Below are positions 58,832-64,000 of a stretch of DNA of 64,000 bases, piece after piece. The notes under the pieces are model-generated. The model saw only the letters and a program-made list of their open reading frames with translations, was not told where the DNA came from and did no database searches. Position numbers and translations under genes: made by a program. This DNA is from Amycolatopsis thermoflava N1165 (lineage in GTDB: Bacteria; Actinomycetota; Actinomycetes; Mycobacteriales; Pseudonocardiaceae): assembly GCF_000473265.1 (NCBI RefSeq), contig NZ_KI421511.1, forward strand, positions 372,001-436,000, given 5' to 3'. How positions within the stretch are numbered: position 1 is the stretch's first letter; each line of letters opens with the position of its first letter.

Positions 58832-60192
58832 AGCGCCTGCTGATCGCCAACCGCGGCGAGATCGCGGTGCGGATCATCCGGGCGGCCCGCGACCTCGGCA
58901 TCGAAACCGTCGCGGTCGCCAGCGACGCCGACCGGCACGCCCAGCACGCCCTGCTCGCCGACACGGTCGTCAACATCGGACCGGCCCCGGCCACCAAGAG
59001 CTACCTGGTGCCGGAGGCGATCGTGTCGGCGGCCCGGGACTCCGGCGCGGACGCGGTCCACCCCGGCTACGGGTTCCTGTCCGAACGGGCCGCTTTCGCG
59101 GCCGCGGTCGCCGACGCCGGCCTCACCTTCGTGGGGCCCGACGCCGACGTGATCGAGCAGATGGGCGACAAGGTGCGTGCCCGCCAGGTGGCGGCCGCCG
59201 CCGGGGTGCCCACCGTGCCGGGCACCCCGGACGGTGTCGCCGACGTCGCCGCCTCGGTCGCCGCGGCACGCGAGACGGGGTACCCGGTGATGCTGAAGGC
59301 CGCCGCCGGCGGTGGCGGCCGCGGGATCCGCGTCGTGGCCGACGAGGCCGAACTGGTGGCCGCGTTCCCGCAGGCCTCCGGCGAGGCGGCCAGCGCCTTC
59401 GGCGACGGCCGGATGTACCTCGAACGGTTCGTCCGCAACGCCCGGCACGTCGAGGTGCAGGTCCTCGGCGACGGGACCGACGCGATCCACGTGTTCGAGC
59501 GGGAGTGCTCCCTGCAGCGACGGCGGCAGAAGGTCGTCGAGGAGGCGCCCTCGCCGGGGATCGACGAGCGCATCCGCGCGGAGATGACCGCGGCGGCGGT
59601 CCGCCTGTGCCGCCAGGTCGGCTACCGCAGCGCGGGCACCTGCGAATTCCTGGTCGACGACGAGACCGGCGAGTTCTTCTTCATCGAGATGAACACCCGG
59701 ATCCAGGTGGAGCACCCGGTCACCGAGTTGATCACCGGCATCGACCTGGTCGCCGAGCAGCTGCGCATCGCGGCGGGGGAGGAGCTCGGCATCCGGCAGA
59801 GCGACGTGACCGCGCGCGGGCACGCCGTCGAGTTCCGGGTGTGCGCGGAGAACCCGGACAAGAACTTCATGCCCGGCCCCGGCCGCATCGCCCACGTCCA
59901 CCTGCCCGGCGGCCCGTGGGTGCGCACCGACACGTGGCTGGCGCCGGGCAGCCAGGTGTCGCCCTACTACGACTCCCTGGTGGCCAAGGTCGTGGTCTGG
60001 GGGCACGACCGGGCCACCGCGCTGGCGCGGTCCCGCCGGGCACTGTCCGAACTGGTCATCGACGGGGTGCCGAGCACCACGAGCCTGCTGCTGGAGTTGC
60101 TCGACGAGCCGTGGTTCGCCGACGGCAGCTTCGGCACCGGCACGCTCGAACAGTGGCTGGCCCAGCGCGCGGCGACGGGGGTGAGCGCATGA
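58828..60192 (+). CDS. Biotin carboxylase (AccC type)
   Basis: 454 residues. The N-terminal LLIANRGEIAVRIIRAARDLG, ATP-grasp KAAAGGGGRGIR, RHVEVQVLGDG and EMNTRIQVEHPVTELITGIDLV are all intact. Uses ATP and bicarbonate to carboxylate the biotin on the preceding carrier protein. It lies inside the PxpABC block rather than with an acyl-CoA carboxylase beta subunit. Overlaps both neighbours by four bases. Confidence 0.92.
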   Translation: MKRLLIANRGEIAVRIIRAARDLGIETVAVASDADRHAQHALLADTVVNIGPAPATKSYLVPEAIVSAARDSGADAVHPGYGFLSERAAFAAAVADAGLTFVGPDADVIEQMGDKVRARQVAAAAGVPTVPGTPDGVADVAASVAAARETGYPVMLKAAAGGGGRGIRVVADEAELVAAFPQASGEAASAFGDGRMYLERFVRNARHVEVQVLGDGTDAIHVFERECSLQRRRQKVVEEAPSPGIDERIRAEMTAAAVRLCRQVGYRSAGTCEFLVDDETGEFFFIEMNTRIQVEHPVTELITGIDLVAEQLRIAAGEELGIRQSDVTARGHAVEFRVCAENPDKNFMPGPGRIAHVHLPGGPWVRTDTWLAPGSQVSPYYDSLVAKVVVWGHDRATALARSRRALSELVIDGVPSTTSLLLELLDEPWFADGSFGTGTLEQWLAQRAATGVSA

Positions 60193-61079
60193 GCGGCGCC
60201 GCGGAAGCCCGCTACAGCTGGGGCGGTGACGAGCACATCTTCGTCGAGCTCGCCGAGTCGATGAGCCTGCGGGCCAACTTCCGCGCCATGGCGATCACGA
60301 CGTCGCTGCGTGCGGATCGGCCCGACGGCGTGCTGGAGATCTGCCCGGCCAACGCCTCCTACCAGGTGCGGTACGACCCGGACGTCATCGAACCCGAGAA
60401 GCTGCTCGGGCACCTGCGCGACATCGAGCGGAAGGTCGGCGACGCCTCCGACTTCAGCCTCGCCACCCGCGTGGTCGAAATCCCCGTGCTGTACCGGGAT
60501 CCGTGGACCACCGAGACGCTCATGCGGTTCCGCGACCGGCACCAGGACCCGGACGCCACCGACATCGAGTACGCGGCCAGGATCAACGGGCTCGCCGACG
60601 CCGACGAATTCATCCGCGTGCACTCCGGTTCCCCGTGGTTCACCTCGATGGTCGGGTTCGTGGCGGGACTGCCGTTCATGTACCAGATGGTGCCGCAGGA
60701 GCGTCAGCTCGTCGTCCCGAAGTACCTGCGCCCCCGCACCGACACCCCCAAGCAGACGGTGGGGCACGGCGGCTGCTTCGGGTGCATCTACTCCGTCCGC
60801 GGCGCCGGCGGGTACCAGATGTTCGGTATCACGCCCGCGCCGATCTACGACCCGTCGCAGTCCGCGCCGGACTTCGCCGACTTCATGGTCTTCTTCCGCC
60901 CCGGCGACATCGTGCGGTTCGCCCCGGTCGACCGGGACCGCTACGACGACCTGGTCGCCGAGGTCGAGGCCGGGACCTTCCGCATCCGTTCCCGGCCGGT
61001 CGACTTCGCGCTGAAACCGTTCCTGGACGACCCGGACGGTGTCAACACCCGCCTGCTGGAGGTGCTCCGTGCCGATTGA
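60189..61079 (+). CDS. PxpB/KipI-like subunit
   Basis: 296 residues, AHS1 domain: ARYSWGGDEHIFVELAESMSLRANF, PVLYRDPWTTETLMRF and KYLRPRTDTPKQTVGHGGCFGCIYSVRGAGGYQMFG. Some family blocks are altered (LRPRTDTP rather than NPARTWTP), and the sequence is clearly different from the other PxpB-like protein at 49.7 kb. Overlaps the carboxylase stop by four bases and the PxpC start by 11. Acts with PxpC on the cyclic substrate. Confidence 0.86.
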   Translation: MSGAAEARYSWGGDEHIFVELAESMSLRANFRAMAITTSLRADRPDGVLEICPANASYQVRYDPDVIEPEKLLGHLRDIERKVGDASDFSLATRVVEIPVLYRDPWTTETLMRFRDRHQDPDATDIEYAARINGLADADEFIRVHSGSPWFTSMVGFVAGLPFMYQMVPQERQLVVPKYLRPRTDTPKQTVGHGGCFGCIYSVRGAGGYQMFGITPAPIYDPSQSAPDFADFMVFFRPGDIVRFAPVDRDRYDDLVAEVEAGTFRIRSRPVDFALKPFLDDPDGVNTRLLEVLRAD

Positions 61080-62034
61080 GGTGCGCAAACCAGGCCTGTC
61101 CACCACAGTCCAGGACACCGGCCGCAGCGGCTACTACGACGTCGGGATCCCGCCGTCCGGCGCGCTCGACCAGTACTCGCTGACGGTCGCCAACCGGCTG
61201 GTCGGCAACGAACCCGGCGCCGCCGCGCTCGAATGCGTCTACCTCGGGCCGGAACTGCTGTTCACCGAGGACGCCGTGGTGGCGATCACCGGCGCGGACC
61301 TGCCACCGCGGGTCAACGGGGAGGAGCGGCCGCTGTGGGAGGCGTTCCCCGTGCGGGCAGGCGACGTCCTGGACTTCGGCTACGTCAAACGGGGCGCGCG
61401 GGCCTACCTGGCGGTCGGCGGCGGCATCGACGTGCCCGTCGTGCTCGGCAGCCGCTCCACCTACGGTCTCGGCAAGCTCGGCGGGGTGTCCGGCGGCCCG
61501 CTGGTGCCCGGCGACGTGCTGCCGATCGGGCCCGGCGGCGGGACCCCCGGCCGGTCGCTGCCCGACGAGCTCAGGCCCGCCCTGGCCAAGGAGATCGAGG
61601 TCCGGGTCGTGATGGGCCTGTACGACCACGTGCTCACCGGCGCCGGACGGCGCGGCTTCCTCGACACGACCTGGACGCTGACCCCGGTCGCCGACCGCGT
61701 CGGATTCCGGTACCAGGGCGGCGAGCTGGAGACGGTCGACCGAACACCGCCGTTCGGCGCCGGACAGGACCCGTCGAACATCGTCGACGCCCCGTACCCG
61801 ATCGGATCCATCCAGGTGCCGGGCGGGGTGGAGCCGATCATCCTGCACCGGGACGCGGTGTCCGGCGGCGGCTACATGATGATCGCCACCGTCATCAGCT
61901 GCGACCTCGACCTGGTCGCCCAGTCCGCGCCGGGCACCCGCACCCGGTTCGTCGACGTCACCCTCGACGATGCGCTCGCCGCCCGCCGGGAGTACCGGCA
62001 GCGGGCCCGTCGCGTCGCCGAACTCCTCGCCTAG
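61069..62034 (+). CDS. PxpC/KipA-like subunit
   Basis: 321 residues, AHS2 domain: IEVRKPGLSTTVQDTGR, VGIPPSGALDQYSLTVANRLVGNEPGAAALE, YLAVGGGIDVPVVLGSRSTYGLGKLGG and the GQDPSNIVDAPYPIGSIQVPGG block. Together with the upstream PxpB it should form the carboxyltransferase/kinase-like half of an ATP-dependent lactamase. GTG at 61069 overlaps the PxpB gene by 11 bases. Confidence 0.88.
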   Translation: MPIEVRKPGLSTTVQDTGRSGYYDVGIPPSGALDQYSLTVANRLVGNEPGAAALECVYLGPELLFTEDAVVAITGADLPPRVNGEERPLWEAFPVRAGDVLDFGYVKRGARAYLAVGGGIDVPVVLGSRSTYGLGKLGGVSGGPLVPGDVLPIGPGGGTPGRSLPDELRPALAKEIEVRVVMGLYDHVLTGAGRRGFLDTTWTLTPVADRVGFRYQGGELETVDRTPPFGAGQDPSNIVDAPYPIGSIQVPGGVEPIILHRDAVSGGGYMMIATVISCDLDLVAQSAPGTRTRFVDVTLDDALAARREYRQRARRVAELLA

Positions 62035-62049
62035 AAAGGAAAAACCGCC

Positions 62050-62235
62050 ATGCCACACGTCCGCATCGACTGGTTCCCCGGACGCACCGTGGAACAGAAG
62101 CGCGAGCTGGCCGAGGTGCTGACCCGCGAGATCTGCCGGATCGGCAAGTGCGCCCCGGACTCCGTGGGGATCGTGTTCACCGACGTGGACACCGAGAACT
62201 GGGCCCGCGCGGGCAAACTCTTCGCGGACGGCTGA
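62050..62235 (+). CDS. Small tautomerase (4-oxalocrotonate tautomerase-like)
   Basis: 61 residues. After Met removal the N-terminus is Pro1 (MPHVRIDWFPGR), the catalytic base of the tautomerase superfamily; TVEQKRELAEVLTREICRI is the typical helix. It interconverts keto and enol forms. Placement between PxpC and an SRPBCC gene suggests it tautomerises a hydroxylated ring or a ring-opened product. ATG has the ribosome binding site AGAAAGGA. Confidence 0.8.
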   Translation: MPHVRIDWFPGRTVEQKRELAEVLTREICRIGKCAPDSVGIVFTDVDTENWARAGKLFADG

Positions 62236-62238
62236 GCC

Positions 62239-62625
62239 GTGGCCACACTGCGCTCGCACGTGCTGGTCGACGCCGATCCCGACGCCGTCTGGAAGGTGGT
62301 CGGCGACGCGGCGAACATCGCCGACTGGTTCCCCGCGATGACCGCTTCCACCGGCGACGACACCCGCCGCACGGTCACCTTGCGCGACGGCGCGCGGCTG
62401 GAGGAGGAAGTGGTGACCCGCGACCCGGTGCTGCGGCGGTTCCAGTACCGGGTCGTCGGCGGCGACCTCGGCGTGGAGTCGCACCTGGGCACGGTCGACG
62501 TGATCGAGGTGCCCGGCGCCGGCTCGCTGGTCGTCTACAGCACCGAGATCGAACCCGCGTCGCTGGCCGGAGCGTTCGACGAGGCGATCTCCGAGGCGGT
62601 GGCCGGCTTGCCGGGGTTCCTGTGA
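62239..62625 (+). CDS. SRPBCC/polyketide cyclase-like protein
   Basis: 128 residues with the START-like pattern RSHVLVDADPDAVWKVVGDAANIADWFPAMTAS and a C-terminal helix ASLAGAFDEAISEAVAGLPGF. It may bind a hydrophobic or ring intermediate. GTG at 62239, three bases after the tautomerase stop; its own stop overlaps the next start by four bases, so it belongs to the operon. Confidence 0.75.
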   Translation: MATLRSHVLVDADPDAVWKVVGDAANIADWFPAMTASTGDDTRRTVTLRDGARLEEEVVTRDPVLRRFQYRVVGGDLGVESHLGTVDVIEVPGAGSLVVYSTEIEPASLAGAFDEAISEAVAGLPGFL

Positions 62626-63011
62626 GCCGGCCGGGTGCCGCGGAGTGCCGCCGCGTGTTCGGATGGCCGGTCCGGGGGTCCGATCTGGTCCTGGGAGCGG
62701 GTATCGGCGCGGCGGCCGTCCCACGGGCGCGGGCCGGGCAGGTGGTGGAGAACCTGGGACGCCAGGGCTGCCGCGCGGCGGCCCTGAGCGTCCCGCCGGT
62801 GGTGATCTTCCTGGCCGAGGCCGACGTCCTGCCCGGCGACCTGGACGGCCTGCCTGCCGACGTCCGGGTGCTCACCTCGGGCACCGCCATCCCGTTGCCG
62901 GGCGCGCCGGGGCCCGCGCGGTGGCTGGTGCCGCCCGACCCGCGGCAGCGCTGGCTGCCGAGCCCGACCGCGGTCCTGGCCGCCGCCCGGGTGGCGAGCT
63001 ACTGCCACTGA
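62622..63011 (+). CDS. Small protein resembling a prim-pol-like domain
   Basis: 129 residues, no membrane segment. The layout (GSDLVLGAGIGAAAVPRARAGQVVENL, VVIFLAEADVLPGDL, VRVLTSGTAIPLPGAPGPARWLVPPDPRQRWLPSPTAVLAAAR) resembles the small actinobacterial proteins annotated as bifunctional primase/polymerase N-terminal-like, but catalytic acidic residues are not evident. GTG at 62622 overlaps the SRPBCC stop. Its place at the end of a catabolic operon is odd for a DNA-acting protein, so the label is tentative. Confidence 0.4.
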   Translation: MSRPGAAECRRVFGWPVRGSDLVLGAGIGAAAVPRARAGQVVENLGRQGCRAAALSVPPVVIFLAEADVLPGDLDGLPADVRVLTSGTAIPLPGAPGPARWLVPPDPRQRWLPSPTAVLAAARVASYCH

Positions 63012-63079
63012 CGGTGCCGACGAGCCGAACGGCGTGGCGCTCCCTGCGGGCGGCGGGCACGTAGCACGCTGGCGGCACC

Positions 63080-63811
63080 ATGGCACGCATCTTCATCACC
63101 GGTTCCGCCGACGGCCTCGGCCGCCTGGCCGCCCAGACCCTGCTCGACGACGGGCACCAGGTCGTCCTCCACGCCCGCAACCACGCACGGCTCACCGCGG
63201 TGTCCGCGCTCATCGACCGGGGCGCCGAGGCCGTCACCGGGGACCTGTCCGATCCCGGGCAGACCCGCGGGGTCGCCGGGCAGGTGAACGCCCTCGGCCC
63301 GGTGGACGCGGTGATCCACAACGCCGGCGTCTACATCGGCGCGCGCATCCTGCCCGTGAACGTCGTCGCCCCCTACCTGCTGACCGCGCTGATCCGGCGT
63401 CCGGCGCGGCTGGTCTACCTCAGCAGCGGCATGCACCACGGCGGGCGGGCGGACGTGCGTGGCCGGGACTGGGCGGGCCTGCGCGCGACGGCGTCCTATT
63501 CGGACAGCAAGTTGTTTGTGACGGCGCTGGCGTTCGCGGTCGCCCGGCTGTGGCCCGGCGTGTCCGTGAACGCGGTCGACCCGGGCTGGGTGCCGACGAA
63601 GATGGGCGGCCCGGGCGCCCCCGATGACCTCCGCGAGGGGCACCGCACCCAGGAATGGCTCGCCACGAGCGACGACTCGCGCGCCCGCACCACCGGCGGC
63701 TACTGGTACCACGGGCAGCCGCGCGAGCCGCACGCCGCCGCCAGGGACGAGCGGTTCCAGGACGAGCTCGTGTCCGAGCTCGCGGCCTTCACCGGCACCC
63801 GCCTGGCGTAG
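63080..63811 (+). CDS. Short-chain dehydrogenase/reductase
   Basis: 243 residues. IFITGSADGLGRLAAQTLLDDG is the NAD(P)-binding turn; the catalytic Ser in LVYLSSGMHH and Tyr-x3-Lys in YSDSK are present, and NAVDPGWVPTKMGG follows. Starts 68 bases after the preceding gene, so it may be a separate unit. The substrate is unknown. Confidence 0.83.
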   Translation: MARIFITGSADGLGRLAAQTLLDDGHQVVLHARNHARLTAVSALIDRGAEAVTGDLSDPGQTRGVAGQVNALGPVDAVIHNAGVYIGARILPVNVVAPYLLTALIRRPARLVYLSSGMHHGGRADVRGRDWAGLRATASYSDSKLFVTALAFAVARLWPGVSVNAVDPGWVPTKMGGPGAPDDLREGHRTQEWLATSDDSRARTTGGYWYHGQPREPHAAARDERFQDELVSELAAFTGTRLA

Positions 63812-63813
63812 GG

Positions 63814-64000
63814 CTACACCGCCCGCTCCGCACGGTCGATCTCGTCGAGCTGGTCGAGGATCTCGCCGGGGGAGGACTCGCCGACGACCTTCTGCAGCAG
63901 CGGCGTGTGGTCGAGGACGAGGTCGCGCAGGGCACGCAGCGGGCGCGGCGCGCGGTGGAACACCTTGCCCAGCAGCCACGCCTGCTGCGACTGCCGCGCC
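63814..64000 (-). CDS. C-terminal end of an unidentified protein (partial)
   Basis: The last 61 codons of a minus-strand gene run to a TAG at 63814-63816; the rest is beyond the window. The visible sequence (WLLGKVFHRAPRPLRALRDL, then GEILDQLDEIDRAERAV) is helical and charged with no recognisable motif. It converges with the SDR gene two bases away. Confidence 0.55.
   Translation of the reverse strand, partial: ARQSQQAWLLGKVFHRAPRPLRALRDLVLDHTPLLQKVVGESSPGEILDQLDEIDRAERAV

Noticed and set aside
57815-62034. Acyl-CoA carboxylase (accB/accC with an acyl-CoA beta subunit)
   Set aside because: No crotonase-fold carboxyltransferase is present; the carrier and carboxylase are embedded between PxpA and PxpB/PxpC.
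1-64000. CRISPR arrays, tRNA and rRNA genes, integrase attachment sites
   Set aside because: No regularly spaced short repeats, cloverleaf-like sequences or rRNA-like segments were noticed on reading both strands by eye; a covariance search was not possible.

Overview
The window is about 70% or more G+C, with strong G/C bias at third codon positions, GTG/TTG starts, many ATGA/GTGA stop-start overlaps and several actinobacterial families (DUF1206, DUF6314, TIGR03086-type mycothiol-fold proteins, a guanidine-I riboswitch operon, PucR-type regulator). It is most likely chromosomal DNA of an actinomycete, plausibly a Pseudonocardiales member such as Amycolatopsis. That placement is inference from style and gene content. 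No rRNA, tRNA, CRISPR array or intact transposon was seen.

Layout. 0-9 kb: the tandemly duplicated 3' end of an acyl-CoA dehydrogenase-like gene, a BisC/TorA-type molybdopterin oxidoreductase (minus), then a peptide/nickel-type ABC importer cassette (binding protein, two permeases, fused ATPase) ending in a flavin-dependent luciferase-like oxidoreductase. 9-18.6 kb: a hydrolase, DUF6314, a divergent LysE exporter / LysG regulator pair, an ArsR-SRPBCC-TIGR03086 operon, a large PLD-helicase-DUF3427 protein, an IS481 remnant and a secreted lysozyme-like transglycosylase closed by a strong bidirectional terminator. 18.6-25.2 kb (minus): a guanidine-I riboswitch followed by APC permease, two DUF1989 proteins, a carboxyltransferase protein that lacks biotin carboxylase and biotinyl domains, and allophanate hydrolase, i.e. 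guanidine breakdown with a shortened carboxylase. 25.3-38 kb: a mixed region with an orphan PD-(D/E)XK nuclease-like gene of lower G+C, VOC proteins (one a remnant), a catalytically altered isochorismatase fold, membrane proteins, a glutamine amidotransferase, a LysR/EamA pair, an FAD oxidoreductase, an epoxide hydrolase and a CGNR regulator with a duplicated operator.

37.5-48.6 kb is a complete aerobic nicotinate pathway. A MarR (NicR-like) regulator faces a ten-gene operon: NicX, maleate isomerase NicE, NicC, an MFS carrier, a three-subunit molybdenum hydroxylase with its CoxG-like partner, NicF and NicD. Together these account for nicotinate -> 6-hydroxynicotinate -> 2,5-dihydroxypyridine -> N-formylmaleamate -> maleamate -> maleate -> fumarate.

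48.7-63.0 kb holds the most unusual locus. A PucR-type regulator lies between a minus-strand PxpB/PxpC-like pair and a long plus-strand operon: an acetoacetate-decarboxylase-like protein, all six parts of a toluene-4-monooxygenase-like soluble diiron monooxygenase, PxpA, a biotin carrier protein, biotin carboxylase, a second PxpB/PxpC pair, a small tautomerase, an SRPBCC protein and a small prim-pol-like protein. I infer a hydroxylate, tautomerise, then open the lactam (ATP- and biotin-dependent) pathway for a cyclic, probably N-heterocyclic, substrate. The substrate is not determined. An SDR and the end of an unidentified minus-strand gene close the window.
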